Origin: Bog-473 sp963824195
GTDB lineage: Bacteria > Actinomycetota > Acidimicrobiia > Acidimicrobiales > RAAP-2
Reading direction: 5' to 3'
DNA length: 64,000 nucleotides
NCBI GenBank assembly: GCA_963824195.1
Contig: CAWGOJ010000008.1
Location: 1-64,000 of the forward strand
The notes under the pieces: generated by a model
The model's input: the letters and a program-made list of their open reading frames with translations, nothing else
Database searches by the model: none
Told to the model about the DNA's origin: nothing
Shown: in pieces, positions 36,513 to 44,821 of the stretch
Layout: each line of letters starts with the position of its first letter
Position numbering within the stretch: the first letter of the stretch is position 1
Program-made: the position numbers and the translations under genes

Positions 36513-37796
36513 TTGAAACGCATTTCGGCATGGGCCGAGGAGAGGACCCCGCCCGTCGCCGCCACGATGGCCATGCTCGTCGGCGTCATGGCCTACAGCC
36601 TGCTGGGCCACCTGGTGGTGCACACCGGTGGGCCGGGCCTCGTCGCGCCGGGCGACCTGCTGAGCATGGCCAACAGCACATGGGCCATGCTGCACGGCCA
36701 GTTCTCCCACATTTACGTGCGCAACGGAGCGCTGACCTCGCCCCCGGCCTTCGAGGTGCTGCTGATCCCCATCATGGCCCTCGGGCAGCAGGTGGGTCTG
36801 GCGCCCCACCTGCACGCCGCCGGCGTGCCGCTCAGCATGTGGCTCGTGCTCGGGCCGAGCGCCGTCATCGTGGCGTCGAGCGCGCTGTTCGCCCTCGACG
36901 CCGTGGCGCGCCACTGGCAATTCTCGGAACGCCGCCGACTCGCGCTCGCGCTGGCGGGCGGGCTCGCCGTCGCCAACGTCGTCGGCGGCTGGGGGCACCC
37001 CGAGGACTGCGTCGCCGTCGCCCTCGTCGTCTGGGCCGCGTTGACGATGGAGCGCAACGGTCCGGAGGGCGCGCCGCGCGCCGCCCTCCTGCTCGGGCTC
37101 GGCATCGCGTTCCAACCCCTCGCTCTGCTCGGCATCGCACCGGTGCTGGGCCGGCTCACCTGGCGCGCCGCAACGCGCCTGCTCTGGCGGCTCGTGCTCC
37201 CGAGCCTCGTGGTCCTCGTTCTCCCACTCGTCGCCGAGACCCACCGTACGCTGTTCGTTCTGGTACGCCAGCCCTTCCAGCCGCGGTCGATCTCGTTCAC
37301 GCCGCTGACCCACGTCGCGCCGGCGATCGGCCCCGATCTCGCCGGCGGTGGGCCCACCAGGCTGGTCACCATCGTGCTGGCCGCCGCCCTCGGAGTGCTC
37401 GTCTGCCACCGGCGCCATGACCTCCCGACCGTGCTCGCTGTAACCGCCCTCGCCTTCTTCCTACGTGTCCTCCTCGAGACGGAGCTGAACTGGTACTACC
37501 TGTGGCCGGTGCCGGCCTTGTGCCTGGTGCTCTCGGCGCGCCGGAGCACGACGAGGTTCGCGCTCTGCGTCGCTGCCCTCGTCGTCAGCATGGTGCTCGG
37601 GGACCGTAGGGTCCACCAGATCGTGCCGTGGTGGCCGGCCCTGATGGCCACGCTGGTCGTCATGTTGCTTTCCGTCGGGCCGTCGCCCCGCCGATGGTTC
37701 GCGCGGGTGAGCAGCCGCCGGGAGGGGACGGGTCCCGCCGGCCCCGTAGAGTGCGATGTCATGGTGCCGCTGGCTGCAGGGTTACACCGTGAGTGA
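36513..37796 (+). CDS. Polytopic membrane protein, glycosyltransferase GT-C-like
   Basis: A 427-residue protein with about ten hydrophobic segments. It starts at TTG 36513, preceded five bases upstream by a perfect AGGAGG (36502-36507), which decides the start. After the first helix comes a short loop with GPGLVAPGDLLSMANSTWAMLHGQFSHIYVRNGALTS-type sequence, and WGHPEDC is a conserved-looking loop near 165. The topology resembles GT-C or DUF2029-type mannosyltransferases, but I cannot identify a family firmly. Its end overlaps the next methyltransferase. Confidence 0.6.
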   Translation: MKRISAWAEERTPPVAATMAMLVGVMAYSLLGHLVVHTGGPGLVAPGDLLSMANSTWAMLHGQFSHIYVRNGALTSPPAFEVLLIPIMALGQQVGLAPHLHAAGVPLSMWLVLGPSAVIVASSALFALDAVARHWQFSERRRLALALAGGLAVANVVGGWGHPEDCVAVALVVWAALTMERNGPEGAPRAALLLGLGIAFQPLALLGIAPVLGRLTWRAATRLLWRLVLPSLVVLVLPLVAETHRTLFVLVRQPFQPRSISFTPLTHVAPAIGPDLAGGGPTRLVTIVLAAALGVLVCHRRHDLPTVLAVTALAFFLRVLLETELNWYYLWPVPALCLVLSARRSTTRFALCVAALVVSMVLGDRRVHQIVPWWPALMATLVVMLLSVGPSPRRWFARVSSRREGTGPAGPVECDVMVPLAAGLHRE

Positions 37797-38433
37797 GCTC
37801 AAGGGGCTGCGTGACGACGTCTACCGCCGCCCGCTGGCGACGGCGCTGCAGCGCCTGGGGCTCGGGGCCGGATGGCGCTGCGTCGACGTCGGCGCAGGCG
37901 GTGGCGACGTCTCGGTGGCGCTGGCCGAGATGGTGGGTCGCGACGGCCGCGTGTACGCCGTCGACAGCGACCCGCTGGCCCGCGACGAGGTCGCGCGGGC
38001 CGCGGCCGCGCACGCGCAGGTGATCGCGCTCACGCAGGCCGGCGAGGACCTCTCCTTGCCCGAGGAGGTCGACCTCGCGTTCTGCCGTTTCCTGCTGCTC
38101 CACGTGCTCGAGCCGCTCGCCGTGGTGCGCATGATGGCCGGCGCCGTCCGCGCCGGCGGCTGGGTGGTCGCGCAAGAGCCCATCACCACGGCCGGGCGCA
38201 TCGCGGGATCGCCCCTCTCCATGCCCGACGCCCCCCACCCCGACGTCGGCGCGCTGCTCCCCGCGCTCGTGCGCGACGCCGGGCTCGAGGTCGTCGACGC
38301 CTGGGCGGAGGCGCCCGCCGGCGTCGGCCCCGGTCCCGTGGCGCGTTACCTCGAGTCGCTCACGGGAGTTGACCCCGGCGAGGACCCGATCGTCCTGCCG
38401 CCGCTCGTGACCGTCATCGGCCGCAAGCCCTGA
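37756..38433 (+). CDS. SAM-dependent class I methyltransferase
   Basis: 225 residues. Motif I is VDVGAGGGDVSVALA, motif II ends in VYAVDSDP, and the later strand is VDLAFCRFLLLHV. The C-terminus is short, ending TVIGRKP. ATG 37756 lies inside the upstream membrane-protein gene; GTG 37789 (VSELKGLRDD) overlaps by only 8 bases and is a good alternative start. The substrate is unknown. A GC hairpin follows the stop. Confidence 0.82.
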   Translation: MSWCRWLQGYTVSELKGLRDDVYRRPLATALQRLGLGAGWRCVDVGAGGGDVSVALAEMVGRDGRVYAVDSDPLARDEVARAAAAHAQVIALTQAGEDLSLPEEVDLAFCRFLLLHVLEPLAVVRMMAGAVRAGGWVVAQEPITTAGRIAGSPLSMPDAPHPDVGALLPALVRDAGLEVVDAWAEAPAGVGPGPVARYLESLTGVDPGEDPIVLPPLVTVIGRKP

Positions 38434-38438
38434 GCAGC

Positions 38439-38455
38439 GCCCCCCAGAGGGGGGC
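38439..38455 (+). terminator. GC hairpin after the methyltransferase gene
   Basis: GCCCCCC and GGGGGGC form a perfect 7-bp stem with the loop AGA, 6 bases after the stop and 29 bases before mcd. No T-tract follows. Confidence 0.55.
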
Positions 38456-38483
38456 CCGACGCGAGCCATTAGGGTCGGGCCCC

Positions 38484-40091
38484 GTGACGAAGCCCACCGC
38501 TTCCGTGCTCGCCGCCGGCGTCGCCGCGGCCGACCTGGCCCAGCACCTCGTCGACCAGGCGTGTGCCTGCGTCCGTGACGGCGGGGGGATCGACGCCAAC
38601 CAGGTGGTCGCGTATGACGTGGCGCACGCCGCAGCTGCGGTGGCCACGGCCCGGGCCGCCCTCGAGTACGGCGAGCACGGTGAGGTGGAGGCCCGCATCG
38701 CCGCCGCGTTCGTCGCGGACGTCGTCGCCGAGCTCGTCGGCAGGGTGGCGGGGCGGGAGCCGCTCTGGGGGGTGGAGGCCGGGTGGGCCGAGCCGGCGGC
38801 CCCGTTCCTCGACAAGCAGCGCGACCCCGCTGTCCTCGCCGGCCTGGCCGCGACGGAAGGTCCGCGACACCTGGGTGAGGACTTCGAGCTGGTCCGCGAG
38901 ACCTTCCACCGCTTCGCCGAGGACAAGGTCCGCCCCCACGCCGAGCATGTGCACCGGGCGAACGACGATATCCCCGAGGAGGTCATAGAGGGCCTGGCCG
39001 AGCTGGGCGGCTTCGGCCTCTCGGTGCCCGAGGAGTACGGCGGCTTCGCGTCGGGCGGGGAGAGCGACTACATGGGCATGGTCGTCGCCACCGAGGAGCT
39101 GAGCTGGGGCTCACTGGGCGTCGGCGGCTCCCTCATCACCCGGCCCGAGATCCTGACCCGCGCCCTGGTCTACGGCGGCACCGAGGAGCAGAAGAAGCAC
39201 TGGCTGCCCAAGCTGGCGTCGGCGGAGATCCTGGCCGCCGTCGCCGTGACCGAGCCTGATTTCGGGTCCGACGTCGCCGGCATCGTCACGTCCGCGACGC
39301 CGGTCGCCGGCGGCTGGGTCGTCAACGGCGTCAAGACGTGGTGCACCTTCGCCGCCCGGGCCGACGTGCTGATGCTGTTGGCGCGCACGAACCCCGACCG
39401 CTCCCTCGCCCACCGTGGCATTTCTATGTTCATCGTCGAGAAGCCGCGCGGCGACGGCCACGGCTTCGTATTCACGCAGGCGGACGCGCCCGATCACCCT
39501 GATGACCTGGCGCCGGGACGACTCGAGGGCCGCCCCATCGACACGCTCGGCTACCGCGGCATGCACTCCTACGAGCTTGCGTTCGAGAACTGGTTCGTGC
39601 CCGAGGCGAACCTGGTCGGCGGCGCCGGGGGACTTGGCAAGGGCTTCTACCTACAGATGCAAGGCTTCGAGAACGGCCGGCTGCAGACGGCGGCGCGCGC
39701 GCTCGGCGTGATGCAGGCCGCCTACGAGGCGGCGTCGTCGTATGCCGCCGAGCGCAAGGTGTTCGGATTGCCCATCGGCGATTACCAGTTGACGCAGGCC
39801 AAGCTCGGACGGATGGCGGTCATCATCCAGGCAACACGCCAGAGCTCGTACCACGTCGCCCGTCTGATGGCGCGCGGCGAGGGTGCCCTCGAGGCGTCCA
39901 TGATCAAGGCCTACGTGTGCCGCGCCGCCGAGTGGGTGACGCGTGAGGCTATGCAGATCCACGGCGGCATGGGCTACGCGGAGGAGTTCCCGGTGAGCCG
40001 GTACTTCGTCGACGCGCGGGTGCTCTCCATCTTCGAGGGCGCCGACGAGACCCTTGCCCTCAAGGTCATCGCCCGACGTCTGATCGGCTGA
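38484..40091 (+). CDS. mcd: (2S)-Methylsuccinyl-CoA dehydrogenase
   Basis: FAD enzyme oxidising methylsuccinyl-CoA to mesaconyl-CoA in the ethylmalonyl-CoA pathway. At 535 residues it has the roughly 130-residue N-terminal helical extension (VVAYDVAHAAAAVATARAALEYGEHGEVEARI) that distinguishes Mcd from ordinary acyl-CoA dehydrogenases of about 390. Core motifs match Mcd as I remember it: LTRALVYGGTEEQKKHWLPK, VKTWCTFAARADVLMLLART, IDTLGYRGMHSYELAF and the end SRYFVDARVLSIFEGADE. It converges on the malyl-CoA lyase gene, 5 bases away. Confidence 0.88.
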   Translation: MTKPTASVLAAGVAAADLAQHLVDQACACVRDGGGIDANQVVAYDVAHAAAAVATARAALEYGEHGEVEARIAAAFVADVVAELVGRVAGREPLWGVEAGWAEPAAPFLDKQRDPAVLAGLAATEGPRHLGEDFELVRETFHRFAEDKVRPHAEHVHRANDDIPEEVIEGLAELGGFGLSVPEEYGGFASGGESDYMGMVVATEELSWGSLGVGGSLITRPEILTRALVYGGTEEQKKHWLPKLASAEILAAVAVTEPDFGSDVAGIVTSATPVAGGWVVNGVKTWCTFAARADVLMLLARTNPDRSLAHRGISMFIVEKPRGDGHGFVFTQADAPDHPDDLAPGRLEGRPIDTLGYRGMHSYELAFENWFVPEANLVGGAGGLGKGFYLQMQGFENGRLQTAARALGVMQAAYEAASSYAAERKVFGLPIGDYQLTQAKLGRMAVIIQATRQSSYHVARLMARGEGALEASMIKAYVCRAAEWVTREAMQIHGGMGYAEEFPVSRYFVDARVLSIFEGADETLALKVIARRLIG

Positions 40092-40096
40092 TCGGC

Positions 40097-41035
40097 TCAG
40101 CCGGGACTGCGGGTGAGCCCGGCACGCTCGCCTCGGCTCACGAACTTGATGGCCATTTTGCGGCTCGCCTCGTCGATCATCTCGTCGCCGAACATGACGG
40201 CGCCCTTACGGTCCTCCTCGGTGGCCTTCTGGTAGGCGTCGAGGAGGTCGAAGGCGTGGTCGAACTGCTCTTGCGTCGGCGAGTACACCTCGTTGAGAAC
40301 ACCGGCCTGGTCGGGCGTCAGGGCCCACTTGCCGTCGTAGCCGAGCATGCGCGAGCGCATGGAGTACTCGCGCAGCGCGTCGAGCTCGCGCACCTTGAGG
40401 AACGGCCCGTCGATCACCTGCAGCCCGTTGGCCCGGCCGGCCATCAGGATGCGACTGAAGACATAGTGAAAGTGATCACCCGGGTACTCGGGAATGTCGA
40501 CTCCTCCGGTGAGCACCGGCATCTCGATGCTGGCTGCGAAGTCCGCCGGACCGAAGATGATCGCCTCGAGGCGGGGCGAGGCGGCGCAGATCTCATCCAC
40601 GTTGATGAGCCCGCGCGCCGTCTCGATCTGCGCCTCGATCCCGATGTGCCCGACCGGCAGCCCCGACTTCTTCTCGACCTGGGTCAGCAGCAGGTCGAGG
40701 GCCACGACTTCCGCGGCGGACTGGACCTTGGGCAGCATGATCTCGTCGAGGCGCTCGCCCGCGTTGCCGACGACCTCGATCACGTCGCCGTAGGTCCACT
40801 CGGTGTCCCAGGCGTTCACCCGCACGCAGAGGACCCTGTCGTCCCACGAGAGGTTCTTGATGGCATCGACCACCTTGGGCCGGGCGCTCTCCTTCTCGAG
40901 CGGCGCCACGGCGTCCTCGAGGTCCAGGAACGTCATGTCGGCCGGGACGGTTGGCGCCTTGGCTAGGAACTTCTCGTTGGAACCCGGCGTGGAGAGACAG
41001 GATCGGCGTGGCAGGTCACGTGAGCGTGCAGACAT
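40097..41035 (-). CDS. mcl: HpcH/HpaI-CitE family lyase, L-malyl/beta-methylmalyl-CoA lyase type
   Basis: A 312-residue Mg-dependent CoA-ester lyase. Motifs: RRSCLSTPGSNEKFLAKA, FLDLEDAVAP with Mg-binding acids, CVRVNAWDTEW, IMLPKVQSAAEV, IGIEAQIETARGL with the catalytic Glu, IIFGPADFAASI and LGYDGKWALTPDQ. The sequence closely follows, as far as I recall, the CitE-like protein of the Streptomyces ccr-meaA locus. It would cleave beta-methylmalyl-CoA to glyoxylate and propionyl-CoA, the last carbon-splitting step of the ethylmalonyl-CoA pathway. The 102 bases to the next gene (41138) hold only an AT-rich patch (GTAACAAAACGGG). Confidence 0.88.
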   Translation of the reverse strand: MSARSRDLPRRSCLSTPGSNEKFLAKAPTVPADMTFLDLEDAVAPLEKESARPKVVDAIKNLSWDDRVLCVRVNAWDTEWTYGDVIEVVGNAGERLDEIMLPKVQSAAEVVALDLLLTQVEKKSGLPVGHIGIEAQIETARGLINVDEICAASPRLEAIIFGPADFAASIEMPVLTGGVDIPEYPGDHFHYVFSRILMAGRANGLQVIDGPFLKVRELDALREYSMRSRMLGYDGKWALTPDQAGVLNEVYSPTQEQFDHAFDLLDAYQKATEEDRKGAVMFGDEMIDEASRKMAIKFVSRGERAGLTRSPG

Positions 41036-41137
41036 AGGCCGATCGTAACAAAACGGGTCGCGGTGACTTTCCGGGGCGCTCGTTGATGGGCCCGGTCGCG
41101 GGAACGGCTCAGCCGAACGCGCCGCCCGTGGAGGGGT

Positions 41138-41824
41138 TCACGACAGGTGTGACGAGAAGAACTCCACGGTGCGGTCCCACAACGCGCGCGCCGCGTTGGC
41201 GTCGTAGACCTCGGGCCGCGTGTCGTTGAAGAACGCGTGGTCGGTGCCGGGGTAGATCACCATCTCGACCGACTTGCCCAGGGCGTGCAACTGAGCGGCC
41301 AACGCGTTCGCCGCTTCCGGCGTGAAGAAGCTGTCCTTCTCCGCGTAGTGACCCAGCACCGCCGCGGACATGGACGAGTAGTCCGGCTGCGCGTCGGGCC
41401 ACGGGATGATGCCGTAGCACGGGACCACGGCCGCCACCGCGTCCGGACGCTGCGTCGCCAGGACCAGCGCGAGCCCACCACCCATGCAGAAACCGATGAC
41501 CCCGACCTTGTCGCCCGAGCTCCGTCGCAGCACTTCGTCGACGGCGCCGCTCATGTCACGGGCAGCCTGATCCATCTTCATGGCCATCATCGCCTTGCCC
41601 GCTTCGTCGGGCTCACCGGGCTGCACCTTCTGCCCGTGGTAGAGGTCGGGGGCCAGAGCCACGAAACCCGCCGCGGCGAAACGGTCGCACACGTCCTTGA
41701 TGTGGTCGACGAGCCCCCACCACTCCTGGATCACGATCACGCCGGGCCCGCTCCCGCCCTCCGGAGCGGCCAAATAACCGCCCGCCCTCGATCCATTGCT
41801 CGCAAATTCGATCATCTCACCCAT
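41138..41824 (-). CDS. Dienelactone hydrolase family protein
   Basis: 228 residues from ATG 41824. The dienelactone hydrolase triad is intact: nucleophile C113 in VIGFCMGGGLAL, with the late acid and His in YPGTDHAFFND, and the conserved Glu34 in IQEWWGL that holds the cysteine in its resting state. It may hydrolyse dienelactones or other small esters from aromatic degradation. No ring-cleavage genes are nearby. The 169 bases to the NlpC gene are AT-rich and probably hold both promoters. Confidence 0.9.
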   Translation of the reverse strand: MGEMIEFASNGSRAGGYLAAPEGGSGPGVIVIQEWWGLVDHIKDVCDRFAAAGFVALAPDLYHGQKVQPGEPDEAGKAMMAMKMDQAARDMSGAVDEVLRRSSGDKVGVIGFCMGGGLALVLATQRPDAVAAVVPCYGIIPWPDAQPDYSSMSAAVLGHYAEKDSFFTPEAANALAAQLHALGKSVEMVIYPGTDHAFFNDTRPEVYDANAARALWDRTVEFFSSHLS

Positions 41825-41993
41825 GGATCCTGACCGTAGTTCGAAAAACCCCATTTCGTTCTTCCGATCAGTTCGCCAAAACTTCGCATTTTCTTATTTC
41901 CTAGACCCACCTGCATATTCGCACTACTGGTACGACCACACATAGGCGTTTCGTACCGATGGTGTTTGTATCGGAGGGGGGATTCCTATAAGA

Positions 41994-43229
41994 ATGAAGC
42001 CCATCGTGACTGACGTAGAGCGGCATCACAACCACTCCACGCCGCGGTCTCCGAGGAGCACACGAGTGCTCCAGCGGGTCGGTATCCCCGCGTTGACCGT
42101 CGTCACAGTGTTGTCGAGCACTGTGTTCGGTTTGGCGCGCCCGGCCGCCGGCGACGCCATCTCCGATGCCAAGGCCAAGGCCGCCGCCATCGAGTCTCAG
42201 CTGTCCCAGGCGCAGGACGAGATGTCGGCCCTGAGCCAGCAGTACGACGAGGCCCAGTACCACTTGTCCCAGATCAACTCGAACATCGCGACGACCAAGG
42301 CGAACATCGCCACGGATCAGCAGCAGGTGACGAACGACAAGGCCACCCTCTCCAAGGCGGCTGTGGCCAACTACATCACCGACGGCACGGCGGCCGCCCA
42401 GAACCCGATCTTCAGCGGCAACGAGCAGACCCTCGGTGCGACCACCGAGTACAACAAGATCGCCGAAGGCGACATTTCTCTCGCCGTCGACAACCTGCAC
42501 ACCGCCGAGAACTCGCTGAACGCGCAGGTCTCCCAGCTCCAAGGCGAGCAGTCGCAGGCACAAGCCGATGTCACGACCAAACAGAACGCCGTGGCACAGA
42601 ATGCCCAGGCCGTGCAGGATCAGAAGAACGCGCTGGCGCAGGAGCAGGGCCAGATCGCCCAGCTGGTCCAACAGCAGCAGCAGGCCGAGGCCGCCGCCGC
42701 CGCCAAGGCAGCCGCCGCACGTCAGGCGGCCGCCGCCCAAGCCGCCGCCGCCGCCCAAGCCGCCGCCGCGTCGACCGCATCGACATCCTCTCCCGCACCA
42801 TCCTCCTCCGGGAACACCGCGGCCGTGGCGGGGCTCAGCCAGGCCGCGCCGCCTCCGACCGCCCCCGGCGGCGAGGGTGCCGTCCAGGCGGCCGAGAGCC
42901 AGATCGGCGTCCCGTACGTGTGGGGCGGCGAGTCCCCCAAGGGCTCGGCCAGCCCCGGGTTCGACTGCTCCGGGCTGACGTCCTGGTCGTGGGGCCAGGT
43001 GGGCGTCGGCCTGCCGCACTACTCGGGCGCCCAGATGGCCGACTCGACCCCGGTCCCCATCAGCGACCTGCAACCGGGCGACCTCCTCTTCTACGGACCG
43101 GGGGGCTCCCAGCACGTCGCCATGTACGTCGGGCCCGGCGAGATGATCGAAGCGCCCTATACCGGGGCCTCGGTCTGGCTGACCTCCCTGCGCCTGGGTA
43201 GCGACTTCGTAGGCGCTGGCCGGCCCTAG
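41994..43229 (+). CDS. Secreted NlpC/P60 peptidoglycan endopeptidase with coiled coil
   Basis: A 411-residue RipA-like cell-wall hydrolase. A signal peptide (VGIPALTVVTVLSSTVFGLARPAAG) is followed by two long coiled-coil helices rich in Gln, Ala and Asn (about 55-235). An Ala-rich, then Ser/Pro-rich linker precedes the NlpC/P60 domain. Catalytic residues are about C325 in FDCSGLTSW and H374 in SQHVAMYV. The ATG follows a GGAGGGGGG-type ribosome site by about 15 bases. It cuts stem peptides, probably at division septa; the coiled coil is probably inhibitory or targeting, as in similar proteins. Confidence 0.93.
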   Translation: MKPIVTDVERHHNHSTPRSPRSTRVLQRVGIPALTVVTVLSSTVFGLARPAAGDAISDAKAKAAAIESQLSQAQDEMSALSQQYDEAQYHLSQINSNIATTKANIATDQQQVTNDKATLSKAAVANYITDGTAAAQNPIFSGNEQTLGATTEYNKIAEGDISLAVDNLHTAENSLNAQVSQLQGEQSQAQADVTTKQNAVAQNAQAVQDQKNALAQEQGQIAQLVQQQQQAEAAAAAKAAAARQAAAAQAAAAAQAAAASTASTSSPAPSSSGNTAAVAGLSQAAPPPTAPGGEGAVQAAESQIGVPYVWGGESPKGSASPGFDCSGLTSWSWGQVGVGLPHYSGAQMADSTPVPISDLQPGDLLFYGPGGSQHVAMYVGPGEMIEAPYTGASVWLTSLRLGSDFVGAGRP

Positions 43230-43310
43230 CCGCAGGCCCGGCCCCCCACCCACCAAGGACCCCGGGTCCACCACACCGCTCTGCGGTCGTAACCTGGCGC
43301 CAGCCGCGCC

Positions 43311-44159
43311 ATGAGACCGATCCCCGTCGTCTTCCACATCGGGCCCCTGCAGGTCCACACCTACGGCATCGGCCTCGCGCTCACATTCTGGTTCGGGTTC
43401 ACCTACTTCGAGCGGCGCCTGCGGCACAACGGCTATCGCACGGACTGGTTCGTCCCCGTGTTCCTCTGGATCGTCCTGGCCGCAGTGGTCGGCGCCCGGG
43501 CGATGCACGTGCTGTCGAACCTGAGCTACTACACCCACAACCCCGGCGACGTCCTTGCCGTCTGGCACGGCGGCCTCTCATCCTTCGGCGGTCTGCTCCT
43601 CGCCGTGCCCGTCGGCATCGTCCTCACCAGGCGCCGCTGTCCCGAGCTCCCGCTCGGCCGCGCGCTCGATCTGGCCGTCCCCGTTCTCATGGCGTCCTGG
43701 GCCGTGGGCCGGCTGCTGGGCCCCCAGCTCATGGTGGCGGGTGGCGGACACCCGACCCATCAGTGGTTCGGGATGTACTACGCGGGCCAGGTCGGCCGCC
43801 GACTGCCCGTGCCCATCTTCCAGGCTGTGGAGGACTTCACCGTCTACCTGATCCTCATCGCCATAGAACGCCGGCTCGACCGCTGGCCCGACGGCACGCG
43901 CCGCGTCGGCTACCCCTCGGGGATCGTTCTCGGCACCGGAATGGTGCTGTGGGGCATCGAACGCTCTCTCGACGAGCACCTGTGGCTCGGCGAGGACGGG
44001 CGCCTCGGCTCGGACCTCGTGCAGCTGGCGGGCGTCCTCCTGGTCGCCGGCGGCATCGTGATCCTCGTGCGCACCAGGTCGCGCTGGAAGGAATGGCTGA
44101 GGACCCACGACTCGCCGGGCACCACCGAGGAAATGGAGGAGGCGGAGCAGCCCGCCTGA
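43311..44159 (+). CDS. lgt: Prolipoprotein diacylglyceryl transferase (Lgt)-like protein
   Basis: A 282-residue, seven-helix membrane protein of the Lgt family, which adds diacylglycerol to lipobox cysteines. The fold is clear: VHTYGIGLAL with the conserved Tyr, VWHGGLSSFGG and the Gly-Arg of the SWAVGRLLGP helix. However, E. coli H103 (GGMSFHGG) aligns with Phe here, and the Asn following the Arg is not obvious. RHPSQLYE is replaced by LPVPIFQAVED. It may be a divergent Lgt or a paralogue with another acyl acceptor. Whether a canonical copy exists elsewhere cannot be seen. Confidence 0.75.
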   Translation: MRPIPVVFHIGPLQVHTYGIGLALTFWFGFTYFERRLRHNGYRTDWFVPVFLWIVLAAVVGARAMHVLSNLSYYTHNPGDVLAVWHGGLSSFGGLLLAVPVGIVLTRRRCPELPLGRALDLAVPVLMASWAVGRLLGPQLMVAGGGHPTHQWFGMYYAGQVGRRLPVPIFQAVEDFTVYLILIAIERRLDRWPDGTRRVGYPSGIVLGTGMVLWGIERSLDEHLWLGEDGRLGSDLVQLAGVLLVAGGIVILVRTRSRWKEWLRTHDSPGTTEEMEEAEQPA

Positions 44160-44344
44160 ACGATATTCCTCGCGTGGGTCGGCACGCGGGCCGATCGCTC
44201 CCGCGGGCGGTCCTCCTGACGCTCGATCACGAGTGCGTCGCCGTCCTTGAAGATCAAGCCCACCTCGCGCCCGGGCGGATCTCCGGAATCCGCGTCAGCG
44301 TGCTCCGTGCCATGTGCTCCGACCTCGTCGAACAGTGTGCTCAT
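43910..44344 (-). CDS. Possible small hydrophilic protein
   Basis: ATG 44344 has a good ribosome site (GAAGGGAG, about seven bases upstream) and opens MSTLFDEVGAHGTEHADAD, then VGLIFKDGDALVIERQEDRPRER. The frame stays open for 145 codons but the last 80 are antisense to the end of the Lgt-like gene. The true gene may be only about 60-70 codons long, its end hidden by an indel. No family is recognised. Otherwise 44160-44480 holds nothing I can name. Confidence 0.3.
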   Translation of the reverse strand: MSTLFDEVGAHGTEHADADSGDPPGREVGLIFKDGDALVIERQEDRPRERSARVPTHARNIVQAGCSASSISSVVPGESWVLSHSFQRDLVRTRITMPPATRRTPASCTRSEPRRPSSPSHRCSSRERSMPHSTIPVPRTIPEG

Positions 44345-44480
44345 CGGTTCGCTCCCTTCTTCACTCGACTTTCCGAACCGCCCTTCGTGAGGGGAACCGC
44401 GCCACGTGGCCGCACCTTGCACGGCACGCTCTCAAGGCTTCCCAGAATTCGCCGATATGGCGGGGGAGAGGGGGCGAGCG

Positions 44481-44810
44481 ATGGCGATAGTCCAGCGGCG
44501 TTCACCGGTGATGGCCGAGAGGCTCTGGACGGAGGAGGAGAAGGAGGAGTGGCTGGCCGCCCACGGAGGCGCATCCACCCACGTCGTGACCTTCGAACCG
44601 ATGTACCAGATTGAGGTGTGCATTCCACCGTGGGAGCATCCCGAACGCCTGATTGCCCGTTCCGCGGTGGCGTGGGGCAAGAACATGAGCCAGGTCTTCG
44701 ACGGCGAGCAGCTCGGCGCGGCGGCGGTCGTTGCCGCGCACCACGAGGGGAATTCGCTCGAGGTCTACACGACGGCGACGTCTCGGACCCGCCTTCGGCG
44801 CGTCACCTGA
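44481..44810 (+). CDS. Small conserved-looking hypothetical protein
   Basis: 109 residues from ATG 44481, or 117 from ATG 44457. It is hydrophilic with WTEEEKEEWLAAHGG, a possible beta-strand region VVTFEPMYQIEVCIPPWEHPE and SLEVYTTATSRTRLRRVT at the end. No family or motif is recognised. It converges on the SDR gene with a 12-base gap. Confidence 0.5.
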   Translation: MAIVQRRSPVMAERLWTEEEKEEWLAAHGGASTHVVTFEPMYQIEVCIPPWEHPERLIARSAVAWGKNMSQVFDGEQLGAAAVVAAHHEGNSLEVYTTATSRTRLRRVT

Positions 44811-44821
44811 GCGCGCTGCGG

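Noticed and set aside
42660..42790. Apparent GCC-rich tandem repeat
   Set aside because: It encodes the Ala-rich linker of the NlpC/P60 protein and is low-complexity coding sequence, not a distinct repeat element.
41901..43568. Minus-strand open frame of 555 codons
   Set aside because: Antisense to the NlpC/P60 gene; its Gly/Leu-rich repeats are the reverse of the Ala/Gln codons.
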